A stretch of 64,000 nucleotides of DNA from Macrostomum hystrix (taxonomy: Eukaryota; Platyhelminthes; Macrostomidae): contig CATNEN010000001.1 of NCBI GenBank assembly GCA_950097015.1, positions 14,997,001 through 15,061,000 of the forward strand, in the 5' to 3' direction. The translations under genes were made by a program, and so were the position numbers. Below, piece by piece: positions 19,503-32,447 of the stretch (positions are counted from its first letter, which is position 1; each line of letters starts with the position of its first letter). The notes below the pieces were generated by a model, which did not search any database, was not told where the DNA came from, and saw only the letters and a list, made by a program, of their open reading frames with translations.

Positions 19503-22500
19503 ATCGTGAGACTGTGAGATCAGGTGAGACTGTGAGATCAGGTGAGACTGTGAGATCAGGTAAAGACTGTGAGATCAGGTGAGACTGTGAGATCAGGTGA
19601 GACTGTGAGATCAGGTGAGACTGTGAGATCAGGTGAGACTGTGAGATCAGGTAAAGACTGTGAGATCAGGTGAGGCTGTGAGATCAGGTGAGACTGTGAG
19701 ATCAGGTGAGACTGTGAGATCAGGTGAGACTGTGAGATCATATGGTGAGACTGAGATCATGTGAGACTGTGAGATCAGAGGGTAAGACTCTGAGATCAGA
19801 GGGTGAGACTGTGAGATCAGGTGAGACTGTGAGATCAGAGGGTGAGACTGTGAGATCAGAGGGTGAGACTGTGAGAACAGGAAAGACTTTGAGATCATAT
19901 GGTGAGACTGAGATCATGTGAGACTGTGAGATCAGAGGGTGAGACTGTGAGATCAGGTGAGACTGTGAGATCAGAGGGTGAGACTGTGAGATCAGGTGAG
20001 ACTGTGAGATCAGGTGAGACTGTGAGATCAGGTGAGACTGTGAGATCAGGTGAGACTGTGAGATCACGTGAGACTGTGAGATCATATGGTGAGACTGAGA
20101 TCATGTGAGACTGTGAGATCAGAGGGTAAGACTCTGAGATCAGAGGGTGAGACTGTGAGATCAGGTGAGACTGTGAGATCAGAGGGTGAGACTGTGAGAT
20201 CAGAGGGTGAGACTGTGAGATCAGGAAAGACTTTGAGATCATATGGTGAGACTGAGATCATGTGAGACTGTGTGATCAGAGGGTGAGACTGTGAGATCAG
20301 AGGGTGAGACTGTGAGATCAGGTGAGACTGTGAGATCAGAGGGTGAGACTGTGAGATCAGGTGAGACTGTGAGATCAGGTGAGACTGTGAGATCAGGTAA
20401 AGACTGTGAGATCAGGTGAGACTGTGAGATCAGGTGAGACTGTGAGATCATATGGTGAGACTGAGATCATGTGAGACTGTGAGATCAGAGGGTAAGACTC
20501 TGAGATCAGAGGGTGAGACTGTGAGATCAGGTGAGACTGTGAGATCAGGTGTGACTGTGAGATCAGGTGAGATTGTGAGATCAGGTGAGACTGTGAGATC
20601 AGGTGAGACTGAGATCATGTGAGACTGTGAGATCAGAGGGTGAGACTGTGAGATCAGAGGGTGAGACTGTGAGATCAGGTGAGACTGTGAGATCAGAGGG
20701 TGAGACTGTGAGATCAGGTGAGACTGTGAGATCAGGTGAGACTGTGAGATCATATGGTGAGACTGAGATCATGTGAGACTGTGAGATCAGAGGGTAAGAC
20801 TCTGAGATCAGAGGGTGAGACTGTGAGATCAGGTGAGACTGTGAGATCAGGTGAGACTGTGAGATCAGGTGAGATTGTGAGATCAGGTGAGACTGTGAGA
20901 TCAGGTGAGACTGTGAGATCAGGTGAGACTGTGAGATCAGGTGAGACTGTGAGATCAGGTGAGACTGTGAGATCAGGTGAGACTGTGAGATCAGGTGAGA
21001 CTGTGAGATCAGAGGGTGAGACTGTGAGATCAGAGGGTGAGACTGTGAGATTAGATAGTAAGACTGTGAGATTAGATAGTGAGATTGTGAGATCAGAGAG
21101 TGAGATTGTGAGATCAGAGGGTGAGACTGTGAGATCAAGTGAGACTGTGATCAGATTAGACTGTGAGATCAGAGGGTGAGATTGTGAGATTAGATAGTGA
21201 GATTGTGAGATCAGAGAGTGAGATTGTGAGATCAGAGGGTGAGATTGTGAGATCAGGTGAGACTGTGAGATCAGAGGGTGAGACTGTGAGATCAGGTGAG
21301 ACTGTGAGATCAGGTGAGACTGTGAGATCAGGTGAGACTGTGAGATTAGGTGAGACTGTGAGATCAGGTGAGACTGTGAGATCAGGTGAGACTGTGAGAT
21401 CAGAGGGTGAGACTGTGAGATCAGAGGGTGAGACTGTGAGATTAGATTGTGAGACTGTGAGATCAGAGGGTGAGATTGTGAGATCAGATGGTGAGACTGT
21501 GAGATTAGAGAGTGAGACTGTGAGATCAGATGGTGAGACTGTGAGATCAGAGGGTCAGACTGTGAGATCAGAGGGTGAGACTGTGAGATTAGATAGTGAG
21601 ACTGTGAGATCAGAGGGTGAGATTGTGAGATCAGAGAGTGAGATTGTGAGATCAGAGGGTGAGATTGTGAGATCAGGTGAGACTGTGAGATCAGGTGAGA
21701 CTGTGATCAGATGAGACTGTGAGATCAGATTGTGAGATTGTGAGATTAGATAGTGAGACTGTGAGATCAGAGAGTGAGATTGTGAGATCAGAGGGTGAGA
21801 TTGTGAGATCAGGTGAGACTGTGAGATCAGAGGGTGAGACTGTGAGATCAGGTGAGACTGTGAGATCAGGTGAGACTGTGAGATCAGGTGAGACTGTGAG
21901 ATTAGGTGAGACTGTGAGATCAGGTGAGACTGTGAGATCAGGTGAGACTGTGAGATCAGAGGGTGAGACTGTGAGATCAGAGGGTGAGACTGTGAGATTA
22001 GATTGTGAGACTGTGAGATCAGAGGGTGAGATTGTGAGATCAGATGGTGAGACTGTGAGATTAGAGAGTGAGACTGTGAGATCAGATGGTGAGACTGTGA
22101 GATCAGAGGGTCAGACTGTGAGATCAGAGGGTGAGACTGTGAGATTAGATAGTGAGACTGTGAGATCAGAGGGTGAGATTGTGAGATCAGAGAGTGAGAT
22201 TGTGAGATCAGAGGGTGAGATTGTGAGATCAGGTGAGACTGTGAGATCAGGTGAGACTGTGATCAGATGAGACTGTGAGATCAGATTGTGAGATTGTGAG
22301 ATTAGATAGTGAGACTGTGAGATCAGAGAGTGAGATTGTGAGATCAGAGGGTGAGACTGTGAGATCAGGAAAGACTTTGAGATCATATGGTGAGACTGTG
22401 AGATCAGGTGAGACTGTGAGATCAGGTGAGACTGTGAGATCAGGTGAGACTGTGAGATCAGGTGAGACTGTGAGATCAGGTGAGACTGTGAGATCAGGTG

Positions 22501-22757
22501 AGACTGTGAGATCAGATGAGACTGTGAGATCAGAGGGTGAGATTAGATAGTGAGACTGTGAGATCAGAGGGTGAGATTGTGAGATCAGAGAGTGAGATTG
22601 TGAGATCAGATGGTGAGACTGTGAGATTAGAGAGTGAGACTGTGAGATCAGATGGTGAGACTGTGAGATCAGAGGGTGAGACTGTGAGATCAGAGGGTGA
22701 GACTGTGAGATCAGAGGGTGAGACTGTGAGATCAGAGGGTGAGACTGTGAGATCAGT
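19503..22757. repeat. 18/21-bp GAGACTGTGAGATCA minisatellite
   Basis: A 3.25-kb array mixing an 18-bp unit (AGGTGAGACTGTGAGATC) and a 21-bp form with an added AGAGG-type insert, plus ATATGGTGAGACTGAGATCATG variants. Units are mostly multiples of three, so both strands show open frames of up to about 180 codons. Two near-identical blocks lie at 21163-21714 and 21719-22270 (offset 556 bp). No gene is supported inside it. Confidence 0.95.
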
Positions 22758-22759
22758 AA

Positions 22760-23325
22760 GCGAGAATATCTCCATTATCGAGACTACTAAAGCAGAGTTT
22801 GAGAAGACTAACTAAGGAAACAGCATAGCAACAGCCTAGAGACTGACATATCAAGGGAATGCAAATAGATGTTGATGAGCTAATAAAGTTTCATCAGCTC
22901 TTGTGGTTAGTCTCCTTGGGCTTGCTTATTCAGTCCAAAATCGTCTTTCTAGTTGAGCAGTCGTACCCTCTCCTCCTCTCACAATAAATATTCTATGCTA
23001 ATGGTGCTGATAGCCATGGCCATACATACACGACTCAAACTCGTATTATACACGTATAATGAGACTCGAGAAACCTTATCACACCTTATTCCTTGGGCGG
23101 CAAGTGCTGTGCAAAATGTACTTTCTAAACTAACCCTTTACAGCTGGGTCAGTACGGCGTTCGACTATGAGACTATTATGGAAGCCTAAATAGATTCATC
23201 CTTCTTTGTGAATGATGACCTATAGGCGAAATTCGACTCAAATTCTGTTTATGCAACGATCTATTTTTATCATAGTCATTGTTATCGAAATCTAATATCC
23301 CCAGAATAATCCCTATAATACCCCC
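22760..23325. other. Unique island, no gene seen
   Basis: About 560 bp of unique sequence, moderately AT-rich. Short frames on both strands lack recognisable motifs or paired splice signals. Confidence 0.4.
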
Positions 23326-23329
23326 AGAA

Positions 23330-24875
23330 TCTCACCCCTACTCAACTTTGAGAATCTCACCCTTACTCAGACTAGAATCTCACCCACCCCAGACTAGAAT
23401 CTCACCCATCCCAGACTAGAATCTCACCCTAACTCAGACTAGAATCTCACCCATCCCGGACTAGAATCTCACCTATCCCAGACTAGAATCTCACCCATCC
23501 TAGACTAGAATCTCACCCATCTCAGACTAGAATCTCACCCACCCCAGACTAGAATCTCACCTATCCCAGACTAGAATCTCACCCATCCCAGACTAGAATC
23601 TCACCCATCCCGGACTAGAATCTCACCCATCCCAGACTAGAATCTCACCCATCCTAGACTAGAATCTCACCCATCTCAGACTAGAATCTCACCCAACCCA
23701 GACTAGAATCTCACCCATCCCAGACTAGAATCTCACCCATCCCAGACTAGAATCTCACCCATCCCAGACTAGAATCTCACCCATCCTAGACTAGAATCGC
23801 ACCCATCCCAGACAAGGATCTCACACTTAAGCAGACTAGAATCTCACCCATCCCAGACTAAAATCTCACCCATCCTAGACTAGAATCTCACCCATCTCAG
23901 ACTAGAATCTCACCCAACCCAGACTAGAATCTCACCCATCCCAGACTAGAATCTCACCCATCCCAGACTAGAATCTCACCCATCCCAGACTAGAATCTCA
24001 CCCATCCCAGACTAGAATCTCACCCATCCCAGACTAGAATCTCACCCATCACAGACTAGAATCTCACCCATCCCGGACTAGAATCTCACCCATCCCAGAC
24101 TAGAATCTCACCCATCCCAGACTAGAGTCTCACCCATCCCAGACTAGAATCTCACCCATCCCGGACTAGAATCTCACCCATCCCAGACTAGAATCTCACC
24201 CATCCCAGACTAGAATCTCACCCATCCCAGACTAGAATCTCACCCATCCCAGACTAGAATCTCACCCATCACAGACTAGAATCTCACCCATCCCGGACTA
24301 GAATCTCACCCATCCCAGACTAGAATCTCACCCATCCCAGACTAGAGTCTCACCCATCCCAGACTAGAATCTCACCCATCCCGGACTAGAATCTCACCCA
24401 TCCCAGACTAAAATCTCACCCATCCTAGACTAGAATCTCACCCATCTCAGACTAGAATCTCACCCAACCCAGACTAGAATCTCACCCATCCCAGACTAGA
24501 ATCTCACCCATCCCAGACTAGAATCTCACCCATCCCAGACTAGAATCTCACCCATCCCAGACTAGAATCTCACCCATCCCAGACTAGAATCTCACCCATC
24601 ACAGACTAGAATCTCACCCATCCCAGACTAGAATCTCACCCATCCCAGACTAGAATCTCACCCATCCCAGACTAGAGTCTCACCCATCCCAGACTAGAAT
24701 CTCACCCATCCCGGACTAGAATCTCACCCATCCCAGACTAGAATCTCACCCATCCCAGACTAGAGTCTCACCCATCCCAGACTAGAATCTCACCCATCCC
24801 AGACTAGAATCTCACCCATCCCAGACTAGAATCTCAACCATCACGGATTATAATCTCACCAATACCAGACTAAAA
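23330..24875 (+). repeat. 22-bp minisatellite, left arm of an inverted pair
   Basis: About 69 copies of a unit containing CAGACTAGAATCTCACCC followed by ATCC, with CGGAC, TAGAC, CACAG and AACCC variants in duplicated blocks. The reverse complement of the same unit forms the array at 25.39-26.16 kb, with about 0.5 kb of unique DNA between them. Confidence 0.95.
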
Positions 24876-24879
24876 TCTC

Positions 24880-25390
24880 AACTTTTCTCTGCTATGCTGA
24901 AGCAGAAAATACTTTGAAAGCACGGACATCGCCGGCCACCTCCGCCCGTGGGGTAGGGCCAATAAAAATTGGGAAATGACTGGGGCTGGGGTTGTTGCCG
25001 GGAGCATTTGATGAGGATCCCAGCACGATTCTGTCTATCCCATTTCTGTTGCTTCCCCGGCAAGGGATGTTTTATTGCTTAAAAGGCCAATAAATTTTTG
25101 GTGCATTTTCAAAAGGTCGTACACCTACCGCGATTTCGGAACGAAGAAATGTGAAATTGAAAAATGTAAATTATACACCTCGGGCGTTAGGCTTGGGGAA
25201 ATTGTGCGCGCACTTTTATGCTTTGGGATTTGCACTGGCCTGGTTTAATTAATGTGGGAAAATTGGCGACCAAGACCGATGGCTGGGGGTTTTGGGCTGA
25301 GCTGGATACGGCTGAGTGACATCAGCAACATCCACTGCACCCTTGCAAGCTGCCCTGAGCTTGGAAACCAGGGGTTTGAGGCTATGATTC
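24880..25390. other. Unique core between inverted 22-bp arrays
   Basis: About 510 bp with a GC-rich start (GCCGGCCACCTCCGCCCG) and an AT-rich centre. A 61-codon minus-strand frame at 24878-25063 has no domain I recognise. It could be a fragment of a mobile element. Its position between inverted arrays is the notable point. Confidence 0.4.
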
Positions 25391-25394
25391 TGGA

Positions 25395-26157
25395 CTGGGA
25401 TGGGTGAGATTCTAGTTTGAGTAAGGGTGAGATTCTAGTTTGAGTAAGGGTGAGATTCTAGTCCGTGATGGGTGAAATTCTAGTCCGTGATGAGTGAGAT
25501 TCTACTTGTAGTTTGAGTAATGGTGAGATTCTAGACTGTGATGGATGAGATTCTAGTCCGTGATGGGTGAGATTCTAGTCTGGGATGGGTGAGATTCTAG
25601 TCTGAGTTAGGGTGAGATTCTTGTTTTAGATGGGTGAGATTCTACTTGTAGCTTGAGTAAGGGTGAGATTCTAGTCTGGGATGGGTGAGATTCTAGTCTG
25701 GGATGGGTGAGATTCTAGTCTGAGTTAGGGTGAGATTCTAGTCTGGGATGGGTGAGATTCTAGTCTGTGATGGGTGAGATTCTAGTCTGGGATGGGTGAG
25801 ATTCTAGTCTGTGATGGGTGAGATTCTAGTCTGGGATGGGTGAGATTCTAGTCTGGGATGGGTGAGATTCTAGTCTGGGATGGGTGAGATTCTAGTCTGA
25901 GTTAGGGTGAGATTCTAGTCTGGGATGGGTGAGATTCTAGTCTGTGATGGGTGAGATTCTAGTCTGGGATGGGTGAGATTCTAGTCTGTGATGGGTGAGA
26001 TTCTAGTCTGGGATGGGTGAGATTCTAGTCTGTGATGGGTGAGATTCTAGTCTGGGATGGGTGAGATTCTAGTCTGGGATGGGTGAGATTCTAGTCTGGG
26101 ATGGGTGAGATTCTAGTCTGAGTTAGGGTGAGATTCTAGTCTGGGATGGGTGAGACA
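25395..26157 (-). repeat. 22-bp minisatellite, right arm of an inverted pair
   Basis: About 34 copies; the plus strand reads GGGTGAGATTCTAGTCTG followed by GGAT, the exact reverse complement of the unit at 23.33-24.88 kb. Variants (TTTGAGTAAG, CCGTGATG) cluster at the inner end. Confidence 0.95.
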
Positions 26158-26159
26158 CG

Positions 26160-26460
26160 AGAGTTCAGAACAGATTTTATAGAAAAGGTTTTCCAAATGC
26201 TTTCTTAACTTCACTGCAAAAAAACTTTCTAGTCAAACGAGCACAGCACCCCTTTCCATAGCTCGTACTCTCCCATGAGACCATGGATTCATTAATTTCC
26301 ACTCGATCATCACTGCATCCGAATAGGGATGCATTAGGTTGAGTTCCTCAGGCCCAGACACTGAGTAATGCAGTTGCATAGCTTGAAGTACTGTTTCACT
26401 CCTGACCAACTCACCGAGGTGCAAATATTTCTTGTTCTAATCATGTATCTCATGTCTACT
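26160..26460. other. Unique island, no gene seen
   Basis: About 300 bp of non-repetitive sequence between two arrays; no motif or gene recognised. Confidence 0.35.
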
Positions 26461-28470
26461 CATGTCTACTTATACTCACGTGTCTCATGCCTAATCTTAT
26501 TTATTTCTCATGCCCATATCATTTCATACTCATGCCCAATCTCATTTCTCTCTCATGCCCAATCTCATTTCTCTCTCATGCCCAATCTCATCTCTCTCAT
26601 GCCCAATCTCATCTCTCTCATGCCCAATCTCATTTCTCTCTCATGCCCAATCTCATCTCTCTCATGCCCAATCTCATCTCTCTCACGCCCAATCTCATCT
26701 CTCTCTCATGCCCAATCTCATCTCTCTCATGCCCAATCTCATATTTCTCTCTCATGCCCAATCTCATATTTCTCTCTCATGCCCAATCCATTTCTCTCTC
26801 ATGCCCAATCTCATTTCTCTCTCATGCCCAATCTCATTTCTCTCTCATGCCCAATCTCATCTCTCTCATGCCCAATCTCATCTCTCTCATGCCCAATCTC
26901 ATTTCTCTCTCATGCCCAATCTCATCTCTCTCATGCCCAATCTCATTTCTCTCTCATGCCCAATCTCATCTCTCTCATGCCCAATCTCATTTCTCTCTCA
27001 TGCCCAATCTCATATTTCTCTCTCATGCCCAATCCATTTCTCTCTCATGCCCAATCTCATCTCTCTCATGCCCAATCTCATCTCTCTCTCATGCCCAATC
27101 TCATCTCTCTCATGCCCAATCTCATATTTCTCTCTCATGCCCAATCTCATATTTCTCTCTCATGCCCAATCTCATATTTCTCTCTCATGCCCAATCCATT
27201 TCTCTCTCATGCCCAATCTCATTTCTCTCTCATGCCCAATCTCATTTCTCTCTCATGCCCAATCTCATCTCTCTCATGCCCAATCTCATCTCTCTCATGC
27301 CCAATCTCATTTCTCTCTCATGCCCAATCTCATCTCTCTCATGCCCAATCTCATTTCTCTCTCATGCCCAATCTCATCTCTCTCATGCCCAATCTCATTT
27401 CTCTCTCATGCCCAATCTCATATTTCTCTCTCATGCCCAATCCATTTCTCTCTCATGCCCAATCTCATCTCTCTCATGCCCAATCTCATCTCTCTCTCAT
27501 GCCCAATCTCATCTCTCTCATGCCCAATCTCATATTTCTCTCTCATGCCCAATCTCATATTTCTCTCTCATGCCCAATCTCATATTTCTCTCTCATGCCC
27601 AATCTCATTTCTCTCTCATGCCCAATCTCATTTCTCTCTCATGCCCAATCTCATCTCTCTCATGCCCAATCTCATCTCTCTCATGCCCAATCTCATTTCT
27701 CTCTCATGCCCAATCTCATCTCTCTCATGCCCAATCTCATTTCTCTCTCATGCCCAATCTCATATTTCTCTCTCATGCCCAATCCATTTCTCTCTCATGC
27801 CCAATCTCATCTCTCTCATGCCCAATCTCATCTCTCTCATGCCCAATCTCATATTTCTCTCTCATGCCCAATCTCATATTTCTCTCTCATGCCCAATCCA
27901 TTTCTCTCTCATGCCCAATCTCATTTCTCTCTCATGCCCAATCTCATTTCTCTCTCATGCCCAATCTCATCTCTCTCATGCCCAATCTCATCTCTCTCAT
28001 GCCCAATCTCATTTCTCTCTCATGCCCAATCTCATATTTCTCTCTCATGCCCAATCCATTTCTCTCTCATGCCCAATCTCATTTCTCTCTCATGCCCAAT
28101 CTCATATTTCTCTCTCATGCCCAATCCATTTCTCTCTCATGCCCAATCTCATTTCTCTCTCATGCCCAATCTCATTTCTCTCTCATGCCCAATCTCATAT
28201 TTCTCTCTCATGCCCAATCCATTTCTCTCTCATGCCCAATCTTATTTCATTCTCATGCCCAATCTCATATTTCTCTCTCATGCCCAATCTCATTTCTCTC
28301 TCATGCCCAATCTCATATTTCTCTCTCATGCCCAATCTCATATTTCTCTCTCATGCCCAATCTCATATTTCTCTCTCATGCCCAATCTCATATTTCTCTC
28401 TCATGCCCAATCTCATATTTCTCTCTCATGCCCAATCTCATATTTCTCTCTCATGCCCAATCCATTTCTC
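26460..28470 (+). repeat. 20-25-bp CATGCCCAATCTCA minisatellite
   Basis: About 85 units sharing CTCTCATGCCCAATCTCA, with length variants made by extra TT, TAT or CT before CTCTC. Blocks of about 0.42 kb repeat. All three plus-strand frames are open for about 660 codons because the unit has no stop in any frame; there is no start context, domain or codon bias to suggest a protein. Confidence 0.95.
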
Positions 28471-28479
28471 CCTGACAAT

Positions 28480-29175
28480 GTCTTACCCATAATTTTAATT
28501 CTTCGACCGGGTGTCGAAGGAATCTCGCCAACCCACTCAGCAAGACATTGAAATCGGATGCTCTTAAAAAATATTTGACATAGCAACGAAAGCTGCACAT
28601 GGAATGGGAAATCTAGTGTCATTAGTAACAAATATTTGATTGCTTTCCAGTGAAAGATGAAATATGATGAGCTTTTGAGAGCTGTCGTTTGCAATTTCTT
28701 TAATGGCACAGGCTTCTCAGCTCTAAATGCTTCCTTTCTTGCTTTATCCCACTCTATCCACCATTTTCCGTCTCTATCCTTCTCTATTTGTCCTAATCCC
28801 GTCTAGAAAAAAAACAAACATTGTACACGCTGTGTGCCGGAATTTCTGTTGAAATCTTAAAAGTACAAGGCTTTCAGATAACACGCACCGATACGAGTTT
28901 ATCTTTTATGCACAGACTGGCTAATACAAAACTGGATAGTTAGAAACTATATTTTATAGATTCTAGATTACTTTGCGACAGGCGGGGGGAAATATCCTTC
29001 ACCAGCACAGAGGAAAAAGTTTTATTTGGGGATCTAACAGTAAAGTACATCACCATGGTTACAACGAGTCAAACGTAGATTACCTTTGACCCAAAGTAGA
29101 ATAGAATGATTTATCTATTTTTAGGTCAATACGAGTTATATATATAAAATTAACGACTCGATGGTGTGCCTTCTG
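28480..29175. other. Unique AT-rich island, no gene seen
   Basis: About 700 bp of unique sequence. It has a short hairpin near 28502 (CTTCGAC / GTCGAAG, 5-base loop). Open frames here lack recognisable features. Confidence 0.4.
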
Positions 29176-29179
29176 CCTT

Positions 29180-29395
29180 CACCCAGTTTGATTAACTAAC
29201 TGTGACAAAGGAGGATTAATAAATGGCCAAGAAAAATTCTCTAATTCTTGATTTATCACTTCCCACAGTCGCGGCGTGGAACCCACATTTAATAATGAAA
29301 ATAATTGCAGGATGGCTGCGGGCAATGAATGAATGCGGCCTCGCCGCGAAATCGAGCTCAGGGACCTTGGTGCGAGAGGCAAACGCGTTACTCTT
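29180..29395 (-). mobile_element. tRNA-derived SINE, family A, copy 1 (partial)
   Basis: The minus strand, from about 29395, reads a tRNA-like head (GTTTGCCTCTCGCACCAAGG, then GAGCTCGATTTCG as B box). A GC-rich body and a tail with repeated ATT (CTGCAATTATTTTCATTATT) follow. The same head, body words (GCCCGCAGCC-type) and ATT tail recur at 51.3-51.6 kb in longer form. This copy is shorter internally. Confidence 0.6.
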
Positions 29396-29635
29396 AGAAA
29401 AAAACGAATCTGAGACTTGGAGAAAAATGGTTATCATGTCTCAATTTCCCTGCTTAAAAATTATATTATTCCAACAACGATGTTCTCACACTTGTACAAT
29501 ATAAGGATAAGCCTAATAGGCTATATTCAAAGGCATGAATTATTCATTACTTAAAATTATTGGGTAAATTGAACTCCCATGTATTCTCAAAGGCTAATGG
29601 AGACTTCACACATTGTCATCACACAGATATGTAGA

Positions 29636-29975
<340 letters not shown>

Positions 29976-29989
29976 GGATAGATAGATTC

Positions 29990-30390
29990 ACGGACTTACA
30001 GATGAAGCAAGCCTTCATGGCGACTCTCTCACAGATTCATTTAGATGCTAGAACTCAAGTTCTCAAATCGATGTCGATGACTTCGGGACAAACAGATTTC
30101 GAAAGATTTTTCTGTTTTACGTGGCGGGAAATTTCTGACTGTTTAGCTGCTTCTCTGCCTGCAATGGGCCACCCGTGAGATGCCATAAATATAATATATA
30201 AGGGACTAAATCTTCAGCCAATCAAAACTAAACCAAGCTCTGCCCCTAATGCCGACAGACCCCAACCCCCTGTCTCCATGCCCCGTCACAGAATTGTAGT
30301 GATGTAGCCCTTACTTGGAACTGCAAAAATTGAATACATTTCTGATGCTTTTACTGTACTTTCTGTCCCACTGCACTGCACTTGCAGTTC
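29990..30390. other. Unique island, no gene seen
   Basis: About 400 bp of unique sequence; no coding or RNA features recognised. Confidence 0.35.
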
Positions 30391-30391
30391 A

Positions 30392-32095
30392 TTCATTAAC
30401 CCCATCTCCCATCTCCCTCTCTCCCATCTCCCTAATCCCATCTCCCCCTTTCCCATCTCCCTCTCTCCCATTTCCCATCTCCCATCTCCGTCTCTTCCAT
30501 CTCCCTAATCCCATCTCCCCCTTTCCCATCTCCCTCTCTCCCATCTCCGTCTCTCCCATTTCCCATCTCCCATCTCCGTCTCTTCCATCTCCCTATCTCC
30601 CATCTCCCTCTCTCCCATCTCCCTAATCCCATCTCCCCCTTTCCCATCTCCCTCTCTCCCATCTCCGTCTCTCCCATTTCCCATCTCCCATCTCCGTCTC
30701 TTCCATCTCCCTAATCCCATCTCCCCCTTTCCCATCTCCCTCTCTCCCATCTCCGTCTCTCCCATTTCCCATCTCCCATCTCCGTCTCTTCCATCTCCCT
30801 AATCCCATCTCCCCCTTTCCTATCTCCCTCTCTCCCATCTCCGTCTCTCCCATTTCCCATCTCCCATCTCCGTCTCTTCCATCTCCCTATCTCCCATCTC
30901 CCTCTCTCCCATCTCCCTAATCCCATCTCCCCCTTTCCCATCTCCCTCTCTCCCATCTCCCTAATCCCATCTCCCCCTTTCCCATCTCCCTCTCTCCCAT
31001 CTCCGTCTCTCCCATTTCCCATCTCCCATCTCCGTCTCTTCCATCTCCCTAATCCCATCTCCCCCTTTCCTATCTCCCTCTCTCCCATCTCCGTCTCTCC
31101 CATTTCCCATCTCCCATCTCCGTCTCTTCCATCTCCCTAATCCCATCTCCCCCTTTCCTATCTCCCTCTCTCCCATCTCCGTCTCTCCCATTTCCCATCT
31201 CCCATCTCCGTCTCTTCCATCTCCCTATCTCCCATCTCCCTCTCTCCCATCTCCCTAATCCCATCTCCCCCTTTCCCATCTCCCTCTCTCCCATCTCCGT
31301 CTCTCCCATTTCCCATCTCCCATCTCCGTCTCTTCCATCTCCCTAATCCCATCTCCCCCTTTCCTATCTCCCTCTCTCCCATCTCCGTCTCTCCCATTTC
31401 CCATCTCCCATCTCCGTCTCTTCCATCTCCCTAATCCCATCTCCCCCTTTCCTATCTCCCTCTCTCCCATCTCCGTCTCTCCCATTTCCCATCTCCCATC
31501 TCCGTCTCTTCCATCTCCCTAATCCCATCTCCCCCTTTCCCATCTCCCTCTCTCCCATCTCCGTCTCTCCTATTTCCCATCTCCCATCTCCGTCTCTTCC
31601 ATCTCCCTAATCCCATCTCCCCCTTTCCTATCTCCCTCTCTCCCATCTCCGTCTCTCCCATTTCCCATCTCCCATCTCCGTCTCTTCCATCTCCCTATCT
31701 CCCATCTCCCTCTCTCCCATCTCCCTAATCCCATCTCCCCCTTTCCCATCTCCCTCTCTCCCATCTCCGTCTCTCCCATTTCCCATCTCCCATCTCCGTC
31801 TCTTCCATCTCCCTAATCCCATCTCCCCCTTTCCTATCTCCCTCTCTCCCATCTCCTTCTCTCCTATTTCCCATCTCCCATCTCCGTCTCTTCCATCTCC
31901 CTATCTCCCATCTCCCTCTCTCCCATCTCCCTAATCCCATCTCCCCCTTTCCCATCTCCCTCTCTCCCATCTCCCTCTCTCCCATCTCCGTCTCTCCCAT
32001 TTCCCATCTCCCATCTCCCATCTCCCATCTCATATCTCCTATCTCCCATCTCATATCTCCCATCTCCCTCTCTCCAATCTCCCATCTCCCCCTTT
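30392..32095 (+). repeat. Pyrimidine-rich CCATCTCC higher-order minisatellite
   Basis: Plus strand pyrimidine-rich words (CATCTCCCTCTCTCCCATCT, CATCTCCGTCTC, CTAATCCCATCTCCCCC) form a composite period of about 88-118 bp made from 14-16-bp subunits. The simplest subunit is related, in opposite orientation, to the array at 42.57-42.95 kb. Confidence 0.93.
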
Positions 32096-32099
32096 CCCG

Positions 32100-32445
32100 G
32101 TGAGAAGCTGATGCACTTCTAGACTTCACACTTGTGTGATGTTAGAGCAGCAATTTGCAAACAAACCAATCGCCAACATAGACGTCCACTCGTCAAGCGT
32201 TTTTTACTCAAAACACGTGTCTGTGTCCCCATACGGGCACAAAAAATGTGGAGGCGTGTCAAGCAGAATTTTTATGTGCCTAAGTATAGCCGGGTATTAA
32301 ATGTCAAAATAATTTTCGTTTTTACGCCCCCTTGCCATATGATCATTTGCTTTGCTCATGCAGCTAACACAGTCGATTTATGCTTCACAATAAACGCACT
32401 TTTCTTGCAAATTGTACTGCCGATAGACTAATCTATTGTCTCCCA
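32100..32445. other. Unique island, no gene seen
   Basis: About 345 bp of unique sequence between arrays; nothing gene-like. Confidence 0.35.
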
Positions 32446-32447
32446 TC

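Noticed and set aside
24878-25063. 61-codon minus-strand frame as a retroelement protein
   Set aside because: No recognisable polymerase, integrase or transposase motif; too short to assign.
28498-28525. Hairpin CTTCGAC / GTCGAAG as a histone-type stem-loop or structured RNA
   Set aside because: The stem and loop do not match the histone 3' stem-loop consensus, and an isolated 7-bp stem is expected by chance in this length of DNA.
26368-28551. Open frames of 660-727 codons on the plus strand as a protein gene
   Set aside because: All three frames are open across a short tandem unit; there is no domain, no codon preference and no start context, so they follow from a stop-free repeat.
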